5,541 nucleotides of DNA from contig MGQT01000059.1 in NCBI GenBank assembly GCA_001797935.1, positions 2,027 to 7,567 on the forward strand. Reading direction: 5' to 3'. Under the pieces are notes generated by a model, which was not told where the DNA came from, ran no database searches, and worked only from the letters and a program-made list of their open reading frames with translations. This document shows, in pieces, positions 1 through 5,540 of this stretch. Source of the DNA: Deltaproteobacteria bacterium RBG_16_54_18 (lineage in GTDB: Bacteria > Desulfobacterota > B13-G15 > RBG-16-54-18). Made by a program: the position numbers and the translations under genes. Every line of letters begins with the position of its first letter. Positions within the stretch are counted from its first letter, which is position 1.

Positions 1-462
1 TAATTCAAAGAGCTTCCCCACGGTCGCGCCGGTACCCACCCCCACACTCCCTTCCTCGACCCCCGTTGCCGAGGCGTTGCAACAGGCCTGATAGGCCATC
101 GCAGCGTCAGGGCGAACGCGGGCATCGCCGATGGCGAGATCAAAGATCACCGCCGTCGGCACGATGGGCACGCGGGCAACCCCCACGTCAAACCCCTTCC
201 CCTGCTCTTCCAGGAAGCGAACTACCCCGCCGGCCGCGTCAAGGCCGAATGAGCTCCCACCGGTGAGAAGAAGGGCATGGACCTGCTGGACCATATGTAC
301 GGGATAGAGGGAATCAATCTGACGCGTTCCAGAAGCCGATCCCCGTATCTCCACACCCCCGACGGCGCCGTCTTCACAGAGGATTACCGTGCACCCTGTT
401 GCCGCCTCGCGGTTGCCGGCATGTCCAACCCGGATCCCCTGGACATCGATTATGGCACCCAT
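1..462 (-). CDS. P1 family (DmpA/BapA-like) peptidase, N-terminal part, cut by window edge
   Basis: The reading frame is open from an ATG at 462 to the left edge (154 codons, no stop), so only the N-terminal part is present. The product begins MGAIIDVQGIRVGHAGN and contains GCTVIL, LLTGGSSFGLDAAGGV (about residues 81-96) and, near the edge, GSVGVGTGATVGK. These are hallmark stretches of P1/DmpA-type aminopeptidases, Ntn-fold enzymes that self-cleave into two chains. The serine that becomes the nucleophile of the second chain lies beyond the window, so activity cannot be judged. No signal peptide is visible, which fits a cytoplasmic enzyme. A GGAGG lies at 477-481, 14 bases from the ATG, which is rather far, but no better in-frame start is seen. 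Substrate is unknown; the family trims N-terminal D- or beta-amino acids or small peptides. It is divergent from the Mrp-like gene and has its own promoter. Family assignment is confident, specificity is not. Confidence 0.9.
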   Translation of the reverse strand, partial: MGAIIDVQGIRVGHAGNREAATGCTVILCEDGAVGGVEIRGSASGTRQIDSLYPVHMVQQVHALLLTGGSSFGLDAAGGVVRFLEEQGKGFDVGVARVPIVPTAVIFDLAIGDARVRPDAAMAYQACCNASATGVEEGSVGVGTGATVGKLFEL

Positions 463-513
463 ATCTGATCTCGCGACCTCCGATGAACGCGTTCTTTGTC
501 TATTGTCTCGGCA

Positions 514-543
514 AGCATAACAGAGCTTTTTTACCCTTGTCAA
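514..543 (-). promoter_or_regulatory. Predicted sigma70-type promoter for the P1 peptidase gene
   Basis: Read on the minus strand there is a perfect TTGACA at 543-538, an 18-base spacer and TATGCT at 519-514. A TG one base upstream of the -10 makes it an extended -10 (TGT-TATGCT). The predicted start of transcription near 507 would give a leader of roughly 45 bases to the ATG at 462. No experimental support. Confidence 0.7.
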
Positions 544-574
544 ATTGATAAAGGTACCCTGCCCTTCCCTTTGC

Positions 575-603
575 TTGACACCGGCGGCTATCCCTGATTA
601 AAT
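575..603 (+). promoter_or_regulatory. Predicted sigma70-type promoter for the Mrp-like gene and possibly the downstream cluster
   Basis: A perfect TTGACA at 575-580 is followed by a 17-base spacer and TTAAAT at 598-603 (4 of 6 consensus), with TG one base before it (TGA-TTAAAT, extended -10). Transcription would start near 610, about 19 bases ahead of the GTG at 629. The -35 box lies 31 bases from the -35 of the divergent promoter, so one regulator could control both. Confidence 0.65.
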
Positions 604-614
604 TATGTTGATAC

Positions 615-619
615 AAGGA
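615..619 (+). promoter_or_regulatory. Ribosome binding site deciding the GTG start at 629
   Basis: AAGGA, 9 bases upstream of the GTG. The nearby ATG at 605 runs into a stop after five codons. The next in-frame ATG (653) would remove the first beta strand that precedes the P-loop, so GTG 629 is preferred. Confidence 0.65.
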
Positions 620-628
620 TAAAGCACC

Positions 629-1432
629 GTGCAAGCACAGCAGATATTGATTATGGCCGGCAAGGGAGGAGTAGGCAAGACCACTATCGCCGTCAATATG
701 GCGGTACTTTGGGCGCAAAAAGGCTTCAAGGTAGGGCTCCTCGATGCCGATATCCACTCTCCGAGTATCCCCCGGATGCTGGGCATCCACCCCCAGGGGG
801 TAGAGGGGCTTGTTGCAGGCATACAACCTGCCACCCCCATGAAAGGGCTCAAGGTGGTCTCGATGGCCCTGTTTCTGAATAACGAAGAAACCCCCATCAC
901 CTGGCGGGGACCCATCAAGCAGGGAGTCATTAGACAATTCATCTCCGATTCGCACTGGGGCGAGCTCGACTATTTGATCGTCGACCTCCCGGCAGGGACC
1001 GGAGATGAGGCCATGTGCGCCGTGCACTTCTTGAGCGGCGGCATGGGGGCCTTGATCGTCACGACCCCCCAATCTCTTACCCTGCAAGACGCCCGCAGGA
1101 CCGCCACCTTTTTCCGCCAGCATGATATTCCTCTTATCGGGCTCGTAGAAAACATGGGCGAATACACCTGCCCGCACTGTAAACGGATCATCACCCCCCT
1201 GGGCACGACAGAGAGCAACCAGGTGGCACGCGACTTGGGGATATCCGTTGTCGGCAAGATCGCCATCGATTCGGCAATGACGTCGTGCGCCGACCGTGGG
1301 GTGCCGCTGGTCACCACCGTGCCGCACACAAGCGTCGCCGTCGCGTTGAACGAGATAGCCGCCCGCTGCCGCGAATTGATGGAACAGAGGGCTCGATACA
1401 CCTTGGAAACCCAGATCATTTATCGGGATTGA
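629..1432 (+). CDS. Mrp/NBP35-family P-loop ATPase, probable iron-sulfur cluster carrier
   Basis: A 267-residue cytoplasmic ATPase of the Mrp/ApbC/NBP35 branch of the MinD/ParA superfamily. A deviant Walker A, KGGVGKTT, sits at residues 12-19. LLDADIHSPS (38-46) is the switch I/A' region, TWRGPIKQGV (91-100) matches the Mrp 'WRGP' signature, and DLPAGTGDE (119-127) is the Walker B region. CPHC (181-184) after ENMGEY is the CxxC that in this family bridges a [4Fe-4S] cluster between two subunits. The alanine in DLPAGTGDE replaces the proline usual in Mrp (DLPPGTGD), a mild departure. The protein lacks the N-terminal DUF59/MIP18-like domain of longer Mrp proteins. The family stores or delivers Fe-S clusters to apoproteins. 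Starting at GTG, it is the first gene of the rightward cluster, which later includes a radical SAM enzyme that needs such a cluster. Family very likely; client proteins unknown. Confidence 0.93.
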   Translation: MQAQQILIMAGKGGVGKTTIAVNMAVLWAQKGFKVGLLDADIHSPSIPRMLGIHPQGVEGLVAGIQPATPMKGLKVVSMALFLNNEETPITWRGPIKQGVIRQFISDSHWGELDYLIVDLPAGTGDEAMCAVHFLSGGMGALIVTTPQSLTLQDARRTATFFRQHDIPLIGLVENMGEYTCPHCKRIITPLGTTESNQVARDLGISVVGKIAIDSAMTSCADRGVPLVTTVPHTSVAVALNEIAARCRELMEQRARYTLETQIIYRD

Positions 1433-1538
1433 CGATCACACCCGTGTTCAATACGATTATCTTCCCCGTGCCGATTGCGCTGCGGGGGAACAATGATCTA
1501 TCCGTCTACACAAACAATCACAAGAGAGGGAGGACATC

Positions 1539-2087
1539 ATGGAACTCATGGAGGCCATCAAGGGAAGACGGTCGGTAAGGTCATATACGTCTGACCTCAT
1601 CCCCGAAGAAAAGCTCCAAAAGATATTGGAGGCGGTCCAGTGGTCGCCCTCCTGGGGCAATACGCAGTGTTGGGAGATCATCGTGGTCAGAGAAGCGGGG
1701 ACCAAAAAGAAGTTGGTCGAGACCTTAACGCCGACCAATCCGGCTCGCGAGGCAATCATGCAGGCCCCGGTGATCTTGGTCGTCGTCGCCATCGAAGGCA
1801 GGGCGGGTTTTAAAAAAGAAGAGCCTTCCACCGATAAAGGAGACTGGTATATGTTCGATTGCGGCGTGGCAATGCAAAACCTCTGTCTCGCTGCCCATGC
1901 CGAGGGACTGGGGACGGTGATCGTCGGGGCGTTCGACGCCGTCAAGGCGGCGGAAGTCTTCCATGTCCCACCCGGCAGGGCCGTCGTGGCCCTCACCCCC
2001 TTGGGCCTGCCGGAACGAATTCCTGCGCCCCCCAAGAGGAAGGCGTTGGCGGAATTCGTCTATCATGAGCTTTACGGAAGCAGCTGA
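1539..2087 (+). CDS. Nitroreductase family protein (FMN-dependent oxidoreductase)
   Basis: A 182-residue protein, the usual length of a compact single-domain nitroreductase. The N-terminal RRSVRSY (residues 10-16) binds the FMN phosphate in this family. SPSWGNTQCWEIIVV (36-50) corresponds to the conserved aPSxxNtQpWe stretch, with Cys44 where proline is commonest. GVAMQNLCLAAHAEGLGT (109-126) and VPPGRAVVALTPLGLPE (143-159) are the C-terminal conserved blocks. These enzymes are soluble flavoproteins that reduce nitro compounds, quinones or flavin-like substrates with NAD(P)H or ferredoxin; the physiological substrate here cannot be read. GGAGG at 1529-1533 lies 5 bases before the ATG and supports this start over the in-frame ATG at 1548. 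The gene lies 106 bases after the Mrp-like gene and only 2 bases before the Nudix gene, so it is surely co-transcribed with the latter. No strong promoter or terminator is visible in the 106-base gap. Confidence 0.93.
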   Translation: MELMEAIKGRRSVRSYTSDLIPEEKLQKILEAVQWSPSWGNTQCWEIIVVREAGTKKKLVETLTPTNPAREAIMQAPVILVVVAIEGRAGFKKEEPSTDKGDWYMFDCGVAMQNLCLAAHAEGLGTVIVGAFDAVKAAEVFHVPPGRAVVALTPLGLPERIPAPPKRKALAEFVYHELYGSS

Positions 2088-2089
2088 GA

Positions 2090-2593
2090 ATGCGCGAAGA
2101 AAAACGCTTTTGCCCGTTGTGCGGCAACAGGCTGGAAAAGATACTGCATGACCACCGTATGCGCCTCGTGTGCACGGTGTGCAAAAAGCCCCTGTACGAG
2201 AACCCGCTGCCTGTCACCGCGGCCGTGATCCTCGACCACGGCGACCAACTCTTGCTGGTTAAACGAAAAATGGAACCGGCAAAGGGCGAGTGGTGCCTCC
2301 CCGGCGGCTTTGTAGAATTGGACGAGGGACCTGCTCAGGGGGTCGTACGGGAGTTGGCGGAGGAGACCGGCTTGAGCGGAGTCGTAGACAAGCTCATAGA
2401 TTGCGTGTATGAGAATAACCCGTTTTACGGCCCCGTGATCATTATGGGCTATCAGCTCACGGCACAGGGAGGCGAGCTCAAGGCCGGGGATGACGCCGTT
2501 GCCGTTCAATACTTTCCGCTTACCGCCCTGCCCCCAATAGCCTTTGACTCGCACCAAACGATTATCAATAAAATAACGAGGAAAAACGGATGA
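2090..2593 (+). CDS. Zinc-ribbon Nudix hydrolase
   Basis: A 167-residue protein with two parts. An N-terminal zinc ribbon has CPLC (Cys8, Cys11) and CTVC (Cys28, Cys31), followed by the YENPLP linker typical of zinc-ribbon Nudix proteins. The Nudix fold follows, with a complete Nudix box at residues 73-95: G, five residues, E79, seven residues, then RELAEETGL. All metal-binding and catalytic glutamates (E88, E91, E92) are present, so it should be an active Mg-dependent pyrophosphohydrolase of a nucleoside-diphosphate-X compound. The family includes ADP-ribose and NADH pyrophosphatases. The NudC-specific SQPWPFPxS motif is not seen, so NADH decapping activity is not supported. It starts 2 bases after the nitroreductase stop, with GGAAG at 2076-2080, and its stop overlaps the next ATG, indicating translational coupling. 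The exact substrate is unknown; co-operonic position with a flavoenzyme might point to a nucleotide cofactor, which is inference only. Confidence 0.93.
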   Translation: MREEKRFCPLCGNRLEKILHDHRMRLVCTVCKKPLYENPLPVTAAVILDHGDQLLLVKRKMEPAKGEWCLPGGFVELDEGPAQGVVRELAEETGLSGVVDKLIDCVYENNPFYGPVIIMGYQLTAQGGELKAGDDAVAVQYFPLTALPPIAFDSHQTIINKITRKNG

Positions 2594-3540
2594 AGTATAT
2601 CTATGGCCCTGTCCCGTCGCGTAGGCTGGGGCGGTCGCTGGGGGTGGATCTCGTCCCCAGAAAGGTCTGTACCTATGACTGTATCTACTGTCAGGTCGGC
2701 AAGACCACGCGCCTGACCCTCGAGCGCGAGGAGTACGTGCCGGCTGCCGACATCCTCCGCGACGTGCACGCTGCCCTATCCGAGGGGGATAAAGGCATAG
2801 ACTACATTGCCTGCTCCGGTTCCGGGGAGCCGTGCCTGAACAGCGCCATCGGCGAGATCATCGCCGGCATACGGGAGATGACTGGAGTACCGATCGCGGT
2901 CATCACCAACAGCTCACTCTTAAGTCAGCAGGAAGTACGCGAGGCCTTGCTCCGGGCCGATTGCGTCATGCCCTCCCTGGATGCCGCGACACAAAATTCC
3001 TTTCAGGAGATCAACAGACCCCATCCTGCTATGCAGGTTGCCGAGATTATCGAGGGTCTCACTGCCTTCCGCAGTGCCTATCGCGGTCAGCTCTGGCTGG
3101 AGATACTCCTCTGCCAAGGGATAAACGATTCGGAAAAAGAGATCGATGCTTTGCGAGCGGCGATCCGCCGCATTCGACCAGACCGGGTCCAGCTCAACAC
3201 CGTAGTACGGCCGGCAGTAGAAGCATCTGCCGTCGCACTCACCCTGGACCAGATGGAACTGATCAAGAGCGCCCTCGGAGATACCGCTGAAATTATCGCG
3301 GACTTTACGGGGATGAGGCATGTCGCATTGCCGGAGAAGATAGAGGAGCGGATAATCCGCATTGTCGAGCGCCGCCCCATGACACCCGACGACTTGGTGC
3401 GCGTCCTCTCGCTGGGCACCGAGGAAATCACGATGATAGCAGATAAGCTCATTGCGCAGCGAAAGCTCAAACCACGATCATTTAACCAGCAGCTCTACTA
3501 TGAGATAGATACGGGGGAACCAAGTAAAAAAGTCTCTTGA
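2590..3540 (+). CDS. Radical SAM protein, COG0731 (wyosine-synthetase-like) with C-terminal winged-helix-like segment
   Basis: A 316-residue radical SAM enzyme. It opens with YGPVPSRRLGRSLGVDLVP, the signature of the COG0731 group. The cluster-binding motif CTYDCIYC follows (Cys27, Cys31, Cys34; CxxxCxxC), and SGSGEP (76-81) is the SAM-binding 'GGE'-like motif. Residues about 250-306 look like a small winged-helix domain (IIRIVERRPMTPDDLVRVL, then a helix and LYYEID). The group is often annotated as tRNA wyosine synthetase because archaeal Taw1/eukaryotic TYW1 belong to it. However, no cysteines precede Cys27, so the second N-terminal cluster of Taw1 is absent, and bacteria are not known to make wyosine. 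The function is therefore unknown. The ATG overlaps the Nudix stop by 4 bases (ATGA), with GAGGA at 2578-2582. It is the last gene of the rightward cluster and faces the membrane methyltransferase gene tail to tail with 29 bases between stops. Family confident, reaction not. Confidence 0.92.
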   Translation: MKYIYGPVPSRRLGRSLGVDLVPRKVCTYDCIYCQVGKTTRLTLEREEYVPAADILRDVHAALSEGDKGIDYIACSGSGEPCLNSAIGEIIAGIREMTGVPIAVITNSSLLSQQEVREALLRADCVMPSLDAATQNSFQEINRPHPAMQVAEIIEGLTAFRSAYRGQLWLEILLCQGINDSEKEIDALRAAIRRIRPDRVQLNTVVRPAVEASAVALTLDQMELIKSALGDTAEIIADFTGMRHVALPEKIEERIIRIVERRPMTPDDLVRVLSLGTEEITMIADKLIAQRKLKPRSFNQQLYYEIDTGEPSKKVS

Positions 3541-3569
3541 TACAGCTGAAGCTTTGTAACTCGATCTGT

Positions 3570-4202
3570 TTAGAACAACCGGGCAATCTTGCCTTTCAGC
3601 CATTTGTAGGGGATAAACATCGACACGCGCTTTTGATATTCTCGATATCGCGTGCCAAACTCGCGAAGGAGCTTTCGCTCTTCCAGATGCGCACCGATAA
3701 CGATATAGGTGTCGATGATGATATTGATGAGGAAAGATAAGAGGCTGATATCTCGCGCCCAAACAACCAGAATAGCGGCAAGGTACCAGGGGTGACGAAT
3801 CACCCCGAGAATACCTGAGGAATCGAAGGTGTCGTAGGCAGAGAGCGTACGGTTCGCTCGATTGGTCTTGATCTGACGCATGCCCAAAAACTGTGCCATG
3901 CTGTAGTGTCTGCCTCCCGCAACGAACAGGGAGATGCTTATCACGAACAGCGCGTACTTAACCATCACCCAACCGCCATCCCAGGTAAAGACCGCCGCCC
4001 CCTGCAGGGAAAAGGAATAGTACACAACGGGAATAAGGGTCAGCAGAGACACGGCATTAAAAAAGAGACGATAGAACCTGAACCAGGCGCCAAACTTCTT
4101 TTTCAGGTATTCCGTCACCGTTATAGATATCAGGAAGCTGTGGAGCGCGCACCACAGTATCCATAAAAAGACGATATACAGGTACTGAACCGGTAGTTTC
4201 AT
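3570..4202 (-). CDS. Integral membrane methyltransferase, isoprenylcysteine methyltransferase/NnrU/MddA superfamily
   Basis: A 210-residue membrane protein. Hydrophobic segments lie at about residues 5-26, 46-64, 81-97 and 140-171, the last probably a helical pair. The C-terminal half carries the superfamily signature: RHPWY (136-140), then W148, a long hydrophobic stretch, LEERKL (173-178), FGTRYREY (182-189) and a closing FIP. In this superfamily the His-Pro and Glu-Glu/Arg region bind S-adenosylmethionine and the active site faces the membrane. Known members methylate prenylcysteine carboxylates, phospholipid amines or, in MddA, methanethiol. The C-terminal pattern reminds me most of MddA/NnrU-type proteins, but I cannot separate subfamilies by eye. 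The start is ATG 4202, because AAGGAG sits 5 bases upstream; an in-frame ATG at 4229 has no comparable site. It lies 90 bases downstream of arsM on the same strand, so a role linked to metalloid or thiol methylation is plausible but inferred. Confidence 0.85.
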   Translation of the reverse strand: MKLPVQYLYIVFLWILWCALHSFLISITVTEYLKKKFGAWFRFYRLFFNAVSLLTLIPVVYYSFSLQGAAVFTWDGGWVMVKYALFVISISLFVAGGRHYSMAQFLGMRQIKTNRANRTLSAYDTFDSSGILGVIRHPWYLAAILVVWARDISLLSFLINIIIDTYIVIGAHLEERKLLREFGTRYREYQKRVSMFIPYKWLKGKIARLF

Positions 4203-4207
4203 ATTTT

Positions 4208-4213
4208 CTCCTT
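4208..4213 (-). promoter_or_regulatory. Ribosome binding site fixing the membrane methyltransferase start
   Basis: AAGGAG on the minus strand, 5 bases from the ATG at 4202. This makes the start at 4202 far better than the ATG nine codons upstream at 4229, whose upstream sequence falls in an inverted repeat. Confidence 0.75.
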
Positions 4214-4219
4214 CACGGG

Positions 4220-4239
4220 GCCGGTGCACCTCGACCGGC
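4220..4239 (-). repeat. Inverted repeat in the arsM-methyltransferase spacer
   Basis: GCCGGT at 4220-4225 and ACCGGC at 4234-4239 form perfect 6-base arms around an 8-base loop. Inside lies the 8-base palindrome GGTGCACC (4223-4230). It sits 6 bases ahead of the methyltransferase ribosome binding site. It has no T-run, so it is not a typical terminator; it could be an RNA hairpin setting relative expression, an operator, or chance. Confidence 0.4.
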
Positions 4240-4292
4240 TACGGTGAATTTGTCCGTTTACTACTGTATCACGTTTAATTCTATTTAACCGT

Positions 4293-5135
4293 TTATGATG
4301 TTATTGATGTCGGTTTGACGGCATGAACCTTTATGCTCCTGATCGAGTCTGCGATTTCCGCTACTTTTTCCCGAGGAATACGTACATTTTCTACGATCTC
4401 CCTCGCCGTCGGATCATTGGCCATAAACTCCATAGGGAAGGCCGTTTCACCCATTATTTTAACGTCCTGAAACCCAGCTTCTTTTATGGCCGATAGGTAT
4501 TCGTCCTTCAATTGTGCACCAGACACGCAACCAATGTACGCCTCAATGGAATTCTTAATAAAATCCGGTAGTTCCCTAAGTAAAACGATATCCGATATCA
4601 TCATCCTACCCCCGGGTTTCAGCGCCCTGAAAACCTCGGAAAATACCTTTTTTTTGTCCGGGGAGAGATTGATAACGCAGTTTGAGATCACCGCGTCAAC
4701 AATACCATCGGCAACGGGTAATCGTTCAATCTCACCCAGCCTGAACTCTACATTCGCATAATCGCCCTTTTTGGCATTATCCCCGGCCTTCTCGATCATC
4801 TCCGGCGTCACATCAACCCCGATGACCCTCCCCTGCTCACCTACCCTGCCGGCGGCGAGAAAGCAATCAAATCCCGCGCCGGAACCAAGGTCAAGCACCG
4901 TCTCTCCTTTCTTCAAGGAAGCCAGAGCGACGGGATTGCCGCAACCAAGCCCCAGGTTTGCCCCCTCAGGGACAGCGCTTAGTTCTTCTGCTGAGTACCC
5001 TATGTTTCTACTAATATCCTGTGCAACGTCCGCACCCCCGCAGCACGAGGGTGAGGAACCGCAACAGGTGCTGCTTTGCTTCGCAATCTTGGCATATCCT
5101 TCTCTGATAATCTTTTTTGTCTCTTGTCCATTCAT
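4293..5135 (-). CDS. arsM: Arsenite S-adenosylmethionine methyltransferase ArsM
   Basis: A 280-residue soluble class I methyltransferase that transfers methyl groups from S-adenosylmethionine to trivalent arsenic, giving methylated and partly volatile arsenicals. The SAM-binding motif I is VLDLGSGAGFD (80-90), with the acidic residue D108 ending the next strand (VIGVDVTPEM). The three arsenic-binding cysteines expected of ArsM appear in their usual contexts: GLGCGNP (Cys65), SNCVINLSPDK (Cys153) and IGCVSGA (Cys203). The N-terminal leader has two cysteine pairs (Cys24-25 and Cys31-32), a common extra of bacterial ArsM enzymes. The C-terminal part, from about 225, is the short ArsM tail. AGGAGG at 5145-5150 lies 9 bases before the ATG. 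The gene starts 18 bases after the stop of the Cys-rich AbrB-like gene, so the two are almost certainly co-transcribed. No ArsR-type repressor or arsenic exporter is present in the window. Assignment is confident. Confidence 0.95.
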   Translation of the reverse strand: MNGQETKKIIREGYAKIAKQSSTCCGSSPSCCGGADVAQDISRNIGYSAEELSAVPEGANLGLGCGNPVALASLKKGETVLDLGSGAGFDCFLAAGRVGEQGRVIGVDVTPEMIEKAGDNAKKGDYANVEFRLGEIERLPVADGIVDAVISNCVINLSPDKKKVFSEVFRALKPGGRMMISDIVLLRELPDFIKNSIEAYIGCVSGAQLKDEYLSAIKEAGFQDVKIMGETAFPMEFMANDPTAREIVENVRIPREKVAEIADSIRSIKVHAVKPTSITS

Positions 5136-5153
5136 CGGTGATTACCTCCTCTA

Positions 5154-5447
5154 TTACTTACCCGTGTCGCTCGGCATGATTTCCTGCATCATGGGCCCTA
5201 GAAATCCCTTGACCATTTCGCCAAAATCACCGGCCTTGATCAAGACAAGGCAACACACCTTTCCCTCCTTTTCCCAGCTCACCAGGGCCAGCTTATCCCC
5301 GGCACGGATACCGGCCTTTGCACGCATTTCTTTGGGAAGCACCATCTGCCCGCGTTCATCCACACTGATGACCGCCTCAACCTTACAACCACTCATGCTT
5401 TCGCAGGTGGGCCCACAACAAGCGTTATTTCCTGATTTTTTGACCAC
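5154..5447 (-). CDS. Small Cys-rich AbrB/MazE/SpoVT-fold protein (HgcAB-associated type)
   Basis: A 97-residue protein. Residues about 22-70 form a SpoVT/AbrB swapped-hairpin domain: VEAVISVDERGQMVLPKEMR, then AGIRAGDKLALVSW. Such domains bind DNA as dimers, as transition-state regulators or antitoxins. The protein is framed by cysteines: Cys10-11, Cys15 and Cys21 before the domain and a Cys65-66 pair in its last strand, which would suit metal or metalloid binding. The C-terminal tail (GEMVKGFLGPMMQEIMP) is amphipathic and Met-rich. From memory, proteins of this build are annotated as HgcAB-associated (HgcC) in mercury-methylating anaerobes; I cannot verify this here. The start is a GTG at 5447, set by AGGAGG seven bases upstream and an in-frame stop just before it; an ATG start at Met18 would lose three cysteines. 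It is the first gene of the leftward arsM set and may regulate it. Fold assignment is good, function inferred. Confidence 0.8.
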   Translation of the reverse strand: MVKKSGNNACCGPTCESMSGCKVEAVISVDERGQMVLPKEMRAKAGIRAGDKLALVSWEKEGKVCCLVLIKAGDFGEMVKGFLGPMMQEIMPSDTGK

Positions 5448-5454
5448 CTCTGCA

Positions 5455-5460
5455 CCTCCT
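5455..5460 (-). promoter_or_regulatory. Ribosome binding site deciding the GTG start of the AbrB-like gene
   Basis: A perfect AGGAGG on the minus strand, 7 bases before the GTG at 5447. No in-frame ATG lies between this site and codon 18. No convincing promoter is visible between this site and the right edge, so transcription may begin beyond the window. Confidence 0.8.
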
Positions 5461-5484
5461 CATTTATAAAAACATGCCAGAATA

Positions 5485-5505
5485 CCCCCCAGCTTTGCTG
5501 GGGGG
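5485..5505. repeat. Perfect 9-bp GC-rich hairpin (possible terminator or REP-like element)
   Basis: CCCCCCAGC, loop TTT, GCTGGGGGG: a perfect 9-bp stem. On neither strand is it followed at once by a T-run. On the minus strand a TTTTT occurs about 13 bases after the stem, which is too far for a classical intrinsic terminator. It lies between the arsM gene set and whatever is to the right. Confidence 0.6.
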
Positions 5506-5517
5506 ATGAATGGTCTC

Positions 5518-5540
5518 CCCTCTCCCCTGGGGGGAGAGGG
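5518..5540. repeat. Second GC-rich hairpin, 10-bp stem, next to the first
   Basis: CCCTCTCCCC (5518-5527), loop TGG, GGGGAGAGGG (5531-5540): a perfect 10-bp stem only 12 bases from the previous hairpin. The CCCTCTCCCC/GGGGAGAGGG motif resembles dispersed palindromic repeats found between genes in many bacteria. The window ends one base later, so a longer array cannot be excluded. Confidence 0.6.

Noticed and set aside
66..468. Plus-strand open frames in the first 470 bases
   Set aside because: The minus strand encodes an uninterrupted P1-peptidase N-terminus with family motifs, so these are antisense shadows.
500..1327. Long minus-strand open frame (275 codons) opposite the Mrp-like gene
   Set aside because: Its translation shows no recognisable domain and is rich in His, Arg and Gly, as expected for the antisense of a high-GC gene; the plus-strand frame has full Mrp motifs.
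1462..1490. TTCCCC/GGGGAA inverted repeat between the Mrp-like and nitroreductase genes as a terminator
   Set aside because: Only a 6-bp stem with a 17-base loop and no following T-run; not enough to call a terminator or to split the operon.
3582..3593. GGCAA/TTGCC repeat followed by TTT as a terminator for the radical SAM gene
   Set aside because: The stem is very short with almost no loop, and it lies inside the coding end of the convergent methyltransferase gene; probably chance.
4203..4229. Upstream ATG (4229) as start of the membrane methyltransferase
   Set aside because: It would add nine polar residues and has no good ribosome binding site, whereas ATG 4202 has AAGGAG five bases upstream.
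5463..5468. TATAAA on the minus strand as a -10 box for the AbrB-like gene
   Set aside because: Transcription would start inside the AGGAGG ribosome binding site, and no -35 box lies at a suitable distance.
4771..5469. Plus-strand open frame of 232 codons opposite ArsM and the AbrB-like gene
   Set aside because: It spans two clear minus-strand genes and their intergenic ribosome binding site, and its translation is Ser/Pro-rich without motifs; a shadow frame.
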